Position numbers and translations under genes: made by a program
Assembly (NCBI GenBank): GCA_035468985.1
Contig: DATISF010000035.1
Span: forward strand, 1-64,000
Direction of reading: 5' to 3'
From: DASVHS01 sp035468985
GTDB taxonomy: Bacteria > Acidobacteriota > Thermoanaerobaculia > Gp7-AA8
Length of the DNA: 64,000 bases
Notes under the pieces: model-generated
Told to the model about the DNA's origin: nothing
The model's database searches: none
What the model saw: only the letters and a program-made list of their open reading frames with translations
Part shown: positions 41,975 to 49,869 of the stretch, piece by piece
Numbering within the stretch: position 1 is the stretch's first letter
Layout of the letters: the number at the start of each line of letters is the position of its first letter

Positions 41975-42177
41975 CGCGGAGACGTCATCCTGAGCCGCGC
42001 AGACGGCGAAGGAGTCACGCCGAGACGTCATCCTGAGCCGGCGTAGACGGCGAAGGAGTGACGCCGAGACGTCATCCTGAGCCGCGTAGACGGCGAAGGA
42101 GTCACGCCGAGACGTCATCCTGAGCCGCGCAGACGGCGAAGGAGTGACGCGGAGACGTCATCCTGAGCCGCGTTGAC
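41962..42177. repeat. 43-bp tandem repeat array
   Basis: Five units start at 41962, 42005, 42049, 42092 and 42135 (spacing 43 or 44), and a sixth begins at 42178. Each unit joins GGCGAAGGAGTGACGC, which contains the final codons and stop of the upstream gene, to CGTCATCCTGAGCCGCGCAG, the left half of the dispersed palindrome. Confidence 0.85.
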
Positions 42178-42232
42178 GGCGAAGGATCTCGAGATGCGTA
42201 ACCCGAGTTCCTTCGCCGCGCTCAGGATGACG
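42156..42232. repeat. CGTCATCC palindromic repeat, copy 3 (complete)
   Basis: The last unit of the tandem array continues into a full palindrome ending CGCTCAGGATGACG. Its right edge touches the stop codon of the NamZ-fusion gene on the minus strand. Bases 41975-42232 contain only these repeats. Confidence 0.85.
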
Positions 42233-44581
42233 TCAGTACAGCAGATACCTCGCTCTCCGCGCGGGAAAGTCCGATGCCCACAAGGCACGAATTTCCTCCA
42301 GCGACTTTCCCGCGCGGATGGCGTCGAGCGTCGCCGGATGGCGTAAAAGGCGCTGCATTTTATCGAGCGGAAATTGTGGACCGTAATCGTGCACGAGAAT
42401 CGTCGCTAAACTGATGCCGACGTCGACGGGCCGCATCGCCCCGCGGTCGGTGATCGTGAGACGCACACCGCCGCACGACTCCCCCTTGTGAACGCTCGCC
42501 TCGGGCGTGAAGCGAATCGGCGTGAACGCGATCCCGGGCAGCGCCAGTGCGGTCATCTCGCGCGCCAGCCTCTGGCCGTCGATGTACGGCGCCCCGACGA
42601 CCTCGAATGGCGTCGGCGTGCCGCGCCCCACCGCCACTGCACTCTCCAGCAGCCCGATTCCCGGATACAGCGCCGCCTCGGTCAGGCTGCGCATGTTCGG
42701 CGAGGTGTTGATCCACGGCAATCCCGCCTCGTCCTGCCACCACTCGCGCTTCCATCCCTTGATCTGGATGACGGTCAGGTCCGTGTCGAGGTGCTTCTCG
42801 TCGCGATACATTCGCGCGAGCTCACCCACGGTCATCCCGTGGCGGATCGGAACGGAGTGATACGCGACGAAGTCGGTGGGCCCTTCGAAAACCGGCCCTT
42901 CGATGATCGCGCCGCCGATCGGATTCACGCGATCGAGCACGAAGAACTTCACCTTCGTCCCGGCGACGGATTCCATCGCCAAGCCGAGGGTCGACTCGTA
43001 CGTGTAGAAGCGGACACCGACATCCTGGATGTCGTAGACCAGCGCGTCGAGATTGGCGATCTGTTCCGGCGACGGCTGCCGCCGCTCGCCGTAGAGGCTG
43101 TAGATCGGGAGGCCGGTGACCTCGTCGCGCCCGTCGCCGACTTTCTCATCCGCGGCGCCGCGAATGCCGTGCTCGGGGCTGAACAGCGCGACGAGCTGCA
43201 CGCCGGGAGCGCTGCGCAGCAGATCGATCGTCGGATTGCCGGCGCGATCGATGCCGGTGTGATTGGTGATCAGGCCGACGCGCATTCCGCGCAGCGGCTC
43301 GTAGTGATTCGCCGCGAGCACGTCGATGCCGTTCATCGCGTCGGCGCCGCCGGTGATCACCCGCACTCCCCCACCCGCCCTCTTGGGCAGCGCGCCCCGG
43401 ACGTTCGTGAAATCGACGCCGCGCACGGCCTGGGCGACAAGCGTTCCGAGGTCGCGCTGGAGCGGGAGGACGTTGCCTTTGCCGTTCGGATGCACCCGAT
43501 TCGACATGAAGACGTAGAACAGGCGCGAGAACGGATCGATCCAGATCATCCCGCCGGTCCATCCGGTATGACCAAACGATCCGATCGGAAACAGCTCGCC
43601 GCGAGGACGGCTGAATCCGGAGTCGACGTCGAATCCGCCGGCGCGGCGAACCGCGACTCCCGGCGGCGACTGCACGGATGTCATCTCCTTCACGATCTCG
43701 GGCGTCCACACGCCTCTACCGCCGTTGAGCAACGCGCGGGCGAACTTCGCCAGGTCGGACGCGGTCGTGAACATGCCCGCGTGCCCGGCCACGCCGCCCA
43801 TCCGGCGCGCCGTGGGATCGTGCACGACGCCGCGGAGCATGCCGAATTCGGAGTCCTGCTCGGTCGGCGCGATGCGGGTGAGGTCGCGAGGTTTCGAGGG
43901 CACGGGGTAGAACCGCGTATCCATCATCCCGAGCGGTTCGAAGACATGCTTGCGCGCAAATTGATCGAGCGGCTCGCCGCTGACCCGATGCACGACTTCG
44001 CCGAGGAGCTCGTAGTTGATGTCGCTGTAGCGGAAGGCTGCGCCGGGACGCTGCAGGACCTCTTCGTTGACGATCCGCTTCCACGCCTCGTCGAAACCGC
44101 TCCACCCGTCGGTGAGCGTCAGATCGGGACGCAGCCCCGAGGTGTGCGTCAGCAGATGGCGGATCGTGATCTCGTCACGCCAGCCGCCGGTGAACTCGGG
44201 GATGTAGGTGTTCACGGGCGCGTCGAGCGCCACCTTCCCCTGCTGGATCAGCAGCCAGATCGACGGTGCGGTCGCCGTCACTTTCGTCAGCGATGCCGCA
44301 TCGAAGATCGTGTCCTCGGTCATCGTCTCGACCGCGGGCACGAGCGAGCGGTTGCCGTAGGCGCGGTGATAGGCGACGCCGTTGCGCTCGATCCACAGCA
44401 CGCCGCCGGGGATCTGGTGGTCGGCAATGGCTTTCTCGATGCGGGCGTCGATCTCGCGGAGCCTGGTCCGGTCGAAGACTTCGTCGACGCGCGGCGTTGT
44501 CGACGCGCAGGCGAACAGAAGCGCTAGAAAAAAAAGGCGCCGCCGAGACCGGCGGCGCCACACTGGGAGCTGGTTGATCAT
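42233..44581 (-). CDS. namZ: Fusion: AmiE-like serine hydrolase + NamZ (DUF1343) exo-N-acetylmuramidase
   Basis: This protein of about 782 residues starts at ATG 44581 in a TGATG overlap with the TonB-receptor stop. It has a lipoprotein-like signal (RRRLFFLALLFACAS). Residues about 35-385 form a beta-lactamase-family domain with AASLTKVTA (SxxK), RHLLTHTSGL, YSDINYELLGEVVHRVSG and HTGWTGG. Residues about 410-782 are DUF1343: VGLITNHTGIDRAGNPT, LFSPEHGIRG, YDIQDVGVRFYTY, LDRVNPIGG and WINTSPNMRS. In Bacillus the same two functions are separate neighbouring genes (amiE and namZ) for recovering MurNAc from peptidoglycan. The fusion, with nearby GH3 and symporter genes, supports cell-wall salvage. 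Confidence 0.88.
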   Translation of the reverse strand: MINQLPVWRRRSRRRLFFLALLFACASTTPRVDEVFDRTRLREIDARIEKAIADHQIPGGVLWIERNGVAYHRAYGNRSLVPAVETMTEDTIFDAASLTKVTATAPSIWLLIQQGKVALDAPVNTYIPEFTGGWRDEITIRHLLTHTSGLRPDLTLTDGWSGFDEAWKRIVNEEVLQRPGAAFRYSDINYELLGEVVHRVSGEPLDQFARKHVFEPLGMMDTRFYPVPSKPRDLTRIAPTEQDSEFGMLRGVVHDPTARRMGGVAGHAGMFTTASDLAKFARALLNGGRGVWTPEIVKEMTSVQSPPGVAVRRAGGFDVDSGFSRPRGELFPIGSFGHTGWTGGMIWIDPFSRLFYVFMSNRVHPNGKGNVLPLQRDLGTLVAQAVRGVDFTNVRGALPKRAGGGVRVITGGADAMNGIDVLAANHYEPLRGMRVGLITNHTGIDRAGNPTIDLLRSAPGVQLVALFSPEHGIRGAADEKVGDGRDEVTGLPIYSLYGERRQPSPEQIANLDALVYDIQDVGVRFYTYESTLGLAMESVAGTKVKFFVLDRVNPIGGAIIEGPVFEGPTDFVAYHSVPIRHGMTVGELARMYRDEKHLDTDLTVIQIKGWKREWWQDEAGLPWINTSPNMRSLTEAALYPGIGLLESAVAVGRGTPTPFEVVGAPYIDGQRLAREMTALALPGIAFTPIRFTPEASVHKGESCGGVRLTITDRGAMRPVDVGISLATILVHDYGPQFPLDKMQRLLRHPATLDAIRAGKSLEEIRALWASDFPARRARYLLY
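44528..44559 (-). terminator. Strong terminator hairpin inside the NamZ-fusion signal region
   Basis: On the minus strand GGCGCCGCC ggtctc GGCGGCGCC is followed by eight Ts. It lies 21 bases beyond the TonB-receptor stop and inside the first 20 codons of the next gene, where it encodes the RRRSRRRLFF stretch. It should end most transcripts from the receptor gene. Confidence 0.75.
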
Positions 44582-47500
44582 CAATAGAGAAGTCTAAACC
44601 CGAGCTGAAGCCGCCGCGGGACGTAGCCAACCGATGTCGAATTGATCGTCCCGAAGTTCGCGGCGTTGAAGTCGTTCGAGGGAATGCCCCACGTTTCGTG
44701 ATTGAACACGTTGAACACGTCGAAGCGGATCATGAACGACATGCTGGCCGGCAGCCGGAACGTCTTGTAGAGACCCGCGTCGACGTTGTCGACGCCGTCG
44801 GAGAAGAACGTGTTCCGTCCGATGAGGTTCGACAGCGTGTCGCCGTAAACAGGATGCCGGTATGCGCTCTTGGGCATCTCGGTGGTTGAACTGCCGCGGT
44901 TGTTGACGTGCCATCCGCCGCAATACTTGGGATCGATGCACACCGGACGCTGATTCGCGGCCCCGTCGAAATCGATATCGTCCGCACCCAGATCCTGAAT
45001 CGTGAACGGCGTTCCCGATGAGAGGCGGACGACCGTGGACAACGTCCATCCGCCGAGGGTGGCGCCGACCCAGTCGTTTCGATTCGCGAGCCACGGCATT
45101 CGATAACTGCCGACCATGGTAAAGCGATGCCGCGTGTCGAAGCGGGAGAGTCCACGCTTGTAATCCAGCGGCGCGTAATAGGAGAAGAAGTTCACATCGC
45201 CCGTGCCAACCGACGTGGCCTCGGAACCTTCGTCGATGGCCTTGCTGTAGGTGTAGGTCATGCGGCCGCCAAAGCCGTGATACTCGCCGCTCTCCCACTC
45301 GATCTGACCGGCGTGATACCAGCTCTGCGAGCCGTTGGTGACTTTCAGATTGCTCGTGCAGCAGGCGTTCGGGCGCCGGTCGTTCGTGCGCGGGAAGCGC
45401 AAGCTGACTTCGTTCGCCGCGATGGGGACGTCGTTCGGGCATGCCGTAGTCTTCGGCGCGCCGGTCAGTCCGGTTCCCGCGCACCGCCAGTCCTGCGCAA
45501 CGACCCACGCCGCGCCCTGCGTCCCCGGAGGAGCAGGCAGGACCGGCAGGTTGTCGAACGAGTACTGAAGAAGATCCTTGCCCAGCGTACCGATGTAGCT
45601 GAGGCGCAACCGCGAGTTCCAGAAGGCCTGGCGCTCGAACGTCAGGTTCCACTGACGCGTCTCAGGCATCTTCAGGTTCGGAGAGATCAGGGCCAGCGAG
45701 ACGCGTTGCGTCAAGGGCTTGGAGGGATCGAATACAAAACCGTTGGTCGGATCGGCGAGATTGGTGGCGTTGGAGAACGCGAGCAGCGCTGCATTGGGTG
45801 GATTGCTGCGGACGGAAGCGCCGCCCTGCGAGAAGATCGACTGGAACACGCGGCCGTGGTAGATGCCGAAGCCGCCGCGGATCGAGAACCTGCCATTGCC
45901 GCCGGTGAGGGCGCGCAAGACACGGTTCCGATCCCAATCCGGCGTGTACGCAAAGCCGAGACGTGGATCGATGTAGTCGCTGGCTTTGATGCCGTAGTTG
46001 ATGCGGTCCTTGTCTTCCTTCGGTGCGCCGACGTTCTCGTATCGCGCACCGAGATTGAGGACGAGGTTGTCGAACGGCCGCCAGTCGTCCTGCGCGTACA
46101 CGTTCGTCTCCTGGATTTTGTTCTCGAGATAGTTCGGGCCGTACGCGATCTGGTACGAGCTGACACAACCGGCCCAGAACGCCGCGATCGACGTGCCGTA
46201 GTTCACGCCGCCGCAGGTCGATCCGATGTTCCAGAAGCCACGATTGAAGTTGTCGGCGCGGTCGTTCAGCTGCGACCGGCGGATGTCGGTGCCCAATTTC
46301 AACGTATGTTTCGCCCAGCGAGCCGTGGAGATGTTGTAGACGAACTGGTTGTCGTGCTGATTTCGAATGATCGGAAACGAGCCGGCGTTTCCAAGGATCG
46401 TGAAGGTGAACCCGACACCGGTGGACATGCGCACGACCGGCGTGTCGTTGCCGCCGCTGATGTTCACGTTCGTGCTGCGGAGGCCGAAACCGTAGCGCGC
46501 TTCCTGGACGGTGTTCGAGGTCAGAATGTTCGTCCAGGTGAGGCCGAGGTTCGACTGACGGTTGTCCTGGACGGCAGCCTCTCCGATGATCAATTCACCG
46601 GGCTGACGGATCTGCCGCGTCCTCTGATATCGCGCGGTGAGTGTGTTGTTCATCGAGGCATTGAAGTCGAGACGTGCCCCGCGATCGCGATCCGGAAAAT
46701 TCTGGTCGATGAAGTCCTGATACGCGCGCGTGCCGATTGCCGGCGCGTTCGGCGTCGCTTTCGGGAAGCGGGCGATGATCGCGTCCTGCCAGGCGCGATT
46801 GGCGGGCGTGTCATTTCCCAGCGTCAGCCGCTTGGAAGGATCGAGATCCGACGGCAGGAACACACCGGCCGTCGTCGTCGCCGTCCCCTGGTCCTGAAGA
46901 TCGTCTGTATTGACGAATCCGAACAGGCGGTCGCGAATGATCGGGAAGCCCGCCGTCACACCATACTGCCGGCGATGGCGATTGGCATGCTGGAGACTCA
47001 CCTGCAGGATGCTGCGGGCGTTGTACTTTGCGTCCTGCGCGTACCCGTACAGCTCGCCGTCGACGCTGTTCGTTCCCTGTTTGGTCTGCACGAGAACGAC
47101 CGCGCCGTAGCCGCGGCCGAACTCGGCGCTGAAGCTGTTGGAGAGAACCTGGAACGACTGGATGGTCGCCAGCGGAACGCCTTGCCGGTGTTGATTCTCA
47201 GATGAGTCGTCGTTGTTGACGCCGTTGATCTGGAACGTCGTTCCACGCGTGCCCGCGCCATTGAAGTTCACCGAAGACCCGGACGACAGCGTCGGGTTGT
47301 CCTGGCCGCTGGTCGGATTCTCCTGGTATCCGCTGAACGTCGCCGCCAGTCCCAGGAAGCTGGTCTGGCTGGCGGACGGAAGAGTCATGATCTCCTGCGA
47401 CCGCATGGTCTGCTTGATCTCGCCGTCGGTGACGTCGACGCGTGGTGCGTCCGCGCTGACCGTGACGGTCTCCGTCATGGTGGCAGGATCGAGGACGAAC

Positions 47501-47826
47501 TCCTGGACGGCGGTCTCGTTCAGATCGACGCGCACGTTGTTGTGCTTCATCGTCGCGAAACCGGAAAGCTCCGCCTGGACGTTGTAGCGGCCGATTTGCA
47601 GGAACGGCGCGCTGAACGAACCGTCAGAGCCGGTGACGGCCACGCGTTCGAGGCCGGTCTCCACGTTCTTGATCGTGATCGTCACGCCGGGCAACGCGGC
47701 CGCCGATCGATCGGTGACGGTGCCGCGCATGGTGCCGGTGACGGTCTGCGCGGCGATCGGAAGTGAAATGAGGGTAAGGACGAGAAGAAGCAACGCGCGA
47801 CAGACCGCACGGTGGGTGTGAGTCAT
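44581..47826 (-). CDS. TonB-dependent receptor with carboxypeptidase-regulatory domain (Oar-like)
   Basis: This 1081-residue outer-membrane protein has a signal peptide (ALLLLVLTLISLPIAAQ) and an N-terminal carboxypeptidase-regulatory-like domain (GTVTDRSAAALPGVTITIKN, with YNVQAELSGFATM). A plug domain (about residues 125-260) and a large beta-barrel ending in RLQLGFRLLY follow. This Oar-like type is abundant in Acidobacteriota and takes up large substrates or binds proteins. Three cysteine pairs occur in extracellular loops (GSTCGG, WAGCVSS, NACCTS). A GGAGGGGAGTT ribosome-binding site precedes the ATG. Its neighbours suggest peptidoglycan fragments or amino-sugar oligomers as ligands; this is inference. 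Confidence 0.92.
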   Translation of the reverse strand: MTHTHRAVCRALLLLVLTLISLPIAAQTVTGTMRGTVTDRSAAALPGVTITIKNVETGLERVAVTGSDGSFSAPFLQIGRYNVQAELSGFATMKHNNVRVDLNETAVQEFVLDPATMTETVTVSADAPRVDVTDGEIKQTMRSQEIMTLPSASQTSFLGLAATFSGYQENPTSGQDNPTLSSGSSVNFNGAGTRGTTFQINGVNNDDSSENQHRQGVPLATIQSFQVLSNSFSAEFGRGYGAVVLVQTKQGTNSVDGELYGYAQDAKYNARSILQVSLQHANRHRRQYGVTAGFPIIRDRLFGFVNTDDLQDQGTATTTAGVFLPSDLDPSKRLTLGNDTPANRAWQDAIIARFPKATPNAPAIGTRAYQDFIDQNFPDRDRGARLDFNASMNNTLTARYQRTRQIRQPGELIIGEAAVQDNRQSNLGLTWTNILTSNTVQEARYGFGLRSTNVNISGGNDTPVVRMSTGVGFTFTILGNAGSFPIIRNQHDNQFVYNISTARWAKHTLKLGTDIRRSQLNDRADNFNRGFWNIGSTCGGVNYGTSIAAFWAGCVSSYQIAYGPNYLENKIQETNVYAQDDWRPFDNLVLNLGARYENVGAPKEDKDRINYGIKASDYIDPRLGFAYTPDWDRNRVLRALTGGNGRFSIRGGFGIYHGRVFQSIFSQGGASVRSNPPNAALLAFSNATNLADPTNGFVFDPSKPLTQRVSLALISPNLKMPETRQWNLTFERQAFWNSRLRLSYIGTLGKDLLQYSFDNLPVLPAPPGTQGAAWVVAQDWRCAGTGLTGAPKTTACPNDVPIAANEVSLRFPRTNDRRPNACCTSNLKVTNGSQSWYHAGQIEWESGEYHGFGGRMTYTYSKAIDEGSEATSVGTGDVNFFSYYAPLDYKRGLSRFDTRHRFTMVGSYRMPWLANRNDWVGATLGGWTLSTVVRLSSGTPFTIQDLGADDIDFDGAANQRPVCIDPKYCGGWHVNNRGSSTTEMPKSAYRHPVYGDTLSNLIGRNTFFSDGVDNVDAGLYKTFRLPASMSFMIRFDVFNVFNHETWGIPSNDFNAANFGTINSTSVGYVPRRLQLGFRLLY

Positions 47827-47874
47827 AACTCCCCTCCACTTGATTGCTGTTTTCGGACTGCTGCGAGTGCTGCA

Positions 47875-47905
47875 ACGCTACGTCTTGTCACGAATCAGTG
47901 TCAAG
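47875..47905 (-). promoter_or_regulatory. Promoter and inverted repeat upstream of the TonB receptor
   Basis: On the minus strand a perfect TTGACA (47904-47899) is followed after 18 bases by TAGCGT (47880-47875). An inverted repeat CTTGTCAC gaatca GTGTCAAG (47884-47905, seven of eight matching) covers the -35 and spacer and may be an operator. Confidence 0.5.
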
Positions 47906-48045
47906 AATCTTGTGCACTCTCGCCGCGCATTGTTATGGCAAGGGCCAGAGTGGAGAAGCCCGCAACAACCGTCAGCACCATCGCGGTATACCGATGGTGA
48001 GGAGGAAGAAGACGCCCACGATCGCGAAATCGATGGCGTTGAGTC
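47901..48045 (-). other. Possible remnant of a small membrane-protein gene
   Basis: On the minus strand just beyond the GH3 stop, one frame reads LNAIDFAIVGVFFLLTIGI and then stops. Another frame continues from ATG 47981 as MVLTVVAGFSTLALAITMRG and ends at 47901. Together they resemble two membrane helices broken by a frameshift; the first resembles the start of a sodium:solute symporter. No intact gene is present. Confidence 0.3.
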
Positions 48046-49839
48046 TTACTGGTCCCCGGTCCTCGGTCCTCGGTCCTTCGTTTTTTGAATGCCGTCCCCG
48101 CGCCGATGCAGGTTGGGAATGGTCACCGGCAATCGTCCGCCGATCGAAATCTCTCCGAAGATCGCCTGCACGGCTGCGGTCTGCATGACCGGCTGCACGC
48201 CGTAGGCGCAGAAGTACGTTTTGAGCCCCGGAAGATCGCGGATCAGGTACGGGCTTCCGAACGAGACGGCGATCGTCTTCACGTTCGGCGGCAGCTGTTC
48301 GATGACCATGCCCGCGGCGTCGGGGATGGCCAGATGTCCCGCGCCCGATCGCACGCGGATGCCGAGGGCGAGGATGACGACGTCGGCATTCTGGGCGGCG
48401 ACGATGGGCGGCTTCGCTTCCTCGATCCGCGAGCGCGAGTCGAGAAAGAACGAGGCCGGCCTACTCGTCAGGCGCGCCGCCACTTCGGTCTCGACGGCCG
48501 CGAGCGGGTTGGCCAGCTCCGGGAAATCGCTCACCGACACGATCACGACGCGCGCGTCCTTCCGCAGCGGAAGCACGCCGTTCTCTTCGCGGAGAAGCGT
48601 GACGGCGCGGCGCGCGATCTCGGTCGCGACGGCGCGATGCTCGGGCGAATCGAGCGTCCGGAAGATCTCCTCCTGCGAGGCTCTCGGCACGCCGACACGC
48701 GCTTTCGCGGCGAGGATGCGGCGAACCGATTCATCGATGCGCGATTCGGGGATGCGGCCGCTGCGCACCGCTTCCTTGACGGCCGCGATCGCGGCGTCGG
48801 TGTTCGCCGACTTCACGACCTGGTCCTCGCCCGCTTCGATCGCGCGTACCGCCGCCTCGCCGGCATCGAAGTGCGCGACGAGCCCACCCATGTCGAACGC
48901 GTCGGTGACCGTCAGGCCGTCGAAGTGCAGATCGCGGCGCAGAAGGCCGGTAATGATCGGCTTCGAGATCGTCGCCGGAACGGTTCCTTCGCGCTCGGTC
49001 TCGTGCTCGAGCGTCCCGTACGGATTGTCCTCGTGCTGATCGACATGCTCGCGCACGGGTGCGGGCGTGGGATCGAGCGCGGGAACGGATAGGTGGCCGA
49101 TCATGATCGAGCCGACTCCCGCGTCGATCGCGGCGCGGAACGGCACGAGCTCCACGCGATCGAGGCGCTCGCGCGTGACGTCGAGCACCGGCAGCGAGCG
49201 GTGCGAGTCGACGTGCGTGTCGCCGTGACCGGGGAAGTGCTTCGCGGTGGCCAGCACCTTCTCCGACTGCACGCCACGGACGAACGCGGCCACGAATCGC
49301 GCGGCGTCGCGCGGGTCCTCGCCGAAACTGCGCGTGTTGATCACGGGATTGTCGGGATCGACGTTGACGTCGGCGACCGGAGCGAGCACGTGATTGATTC
49401 CGATCACCTTCGCATCCCTCGCCGTGATCCTCCCCATCTCCTCGGCCAGCTTCGGATCGCCGGTCGCAGCGACCGCCATGGCCCACGGCCAGAACGTCGT
49501 GTCGTTGAAGCGCATCCCCACGCCGGCCTCGAGGTCCGCGCTCACGAGCAGCGGGATCTTCGCCTCACGCTGCAGCCGCTGCGTCAGCCAGGCGGTCTCG
49601 TAGACGTCGGAGACGAACCAGATGATCCCGCCGACCTTGTTGTCGCGGACCTGGTGAACGAGATCGCGATAGAACGGCGATTGCTCGTTCGCGTAGACGC
49701 CGTGGCCGGCGTAGACGAAGAGCTGGCCCACCTTCTCGTCCAAGGACATGGTCTCGACTGTCTTCACGGATGCGCACCCATTCACGATCGAGGCAGAAGT
49801 CAGAAGGCAGATGGCAGAAGTGAGCCGCAGCCACTTCAT
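48046..49839 (-). CDS. nagZ: GH3 beta-N-acetylglucosaminidase (NagZ-like), lipoprotein
   Basis: This 597-residue enzyme starts at ATG 49839, overlapping the symporter stop (ATGA). The GH3 catalytic barrel has VGQLFVYAGHG, KIPLLVSADLEAGVG and KHFPGHGDTHVDSH, whose His and Asp form the acid/base dyad of NagZ enzymes; the nucleophile aspartate is in TVTDAFDMGG. A second alpha/beta domain (from about residue 410) follows, as in the two-domain Bacillus NagZ. The signal peptide (LTSAICLLTSASIVNGC) is written by heptanucleotide repeats, and the C-terminal tail KDRGPRTGDQ by another heptad array. It would remove terminal GlcNAc from muropeptides, feeding the NamZ/AmiE fusion encoded nearby. Confidence 0.9.
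   Translation of the reverse strand: MKWLRLTSAICLLTSASIVNGCASVKTVETMSLDEKVGQLFVYAGHGVYANEQSPFYRDLVHQVRDNKVGGIIWFVSDVYETAWLTQRLQREAKIPLLVSADLEAGVGMRFNDTTFWPWAMAVAATGDPKLAEEMGRITARDAKVIGINHVLAPVADVNVDPDNPVINTRSFGEDPRDAARFVAAFVRGVQSEKVLATAKHFPGHGDTHVDSHRSLPVLDVTRERLDRVELVPFRAAIDAGVGSIMIGHLSVPALDPTPAPVREHVDQHEDNPYGTLEHETEREGTVPATISKPIITGLLRRDLHFDGLTVTDAFDMGGLVAHFDAGEAAVRAIEAGEDQVVKSANTDAAIAAVKEAVRSGRIPESRIDESVRRILAAKARVGVPRASQEEIFRTLDSPEHRAVATEIARRAVTLLREENGVLPLRKDARVVIVSVSDFPELANPLAAVETEVAARLTSRPASFFLDSRSRIEEAKPPIVAAQNADVVILALGIRVRSGAGHLAIPDAAGMVIEQLPPNVKTIAVSFGSPYLIRDLPGLKTYFCAYGVQPVMQTAAVQAIFGEISIGGRLPVTIPNLHRRGDGIQKTKDRGPRTGDQ
48051..48078. repeat. Heptanucleotide repeat (GGTCCTC)4
   Basis: Four consecutive seven-base units read GGTCCCC, GGTCCTC, GGTCCTC, GGTCCTT. 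They form the 3' end of the GH3 coding sequence on the minus strand. The same heptad recurs at 61192-61219. Confidence 0.85.
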
Positions 49840-49869
49840 GCCTCTGCCTTCTGCCCTCTGCCTTCTGCC
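49792..49869. repeat. Inverted pair of heptanucleotide repeats at a gene junction
   Basis: Left arm 49792-49819 has four units (GGCAGAA, GTCAGAA, GGCAGAT, GGCAGAA). Right arm 49842-49869 has four units (CTCTGCC, TTCTGCC, CTCTGCC, TTCTGCC). The arms are complementary and flank the ATGA where the symporter ends and the GH3 gene begins. They encode the last residues of one protein and the signal peptide of the other. Confidence 0.85.

Noticed and set aside
41962..42232. Tandem repeats as a CRISPR array
   Set aside because: The units are contiguous without unique spacers, and no cas genes are near.
42488..44527. 679-codon open frame antisense to the NamZ fusion
   Set aside because: Same reasons; both domains of the NamZ fusion are clear in the other strand.
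45127..47205. 692-codon open frame antisense to the TonB receptor
   Set aside because: No start signal or motif; it mirrors a real gene.
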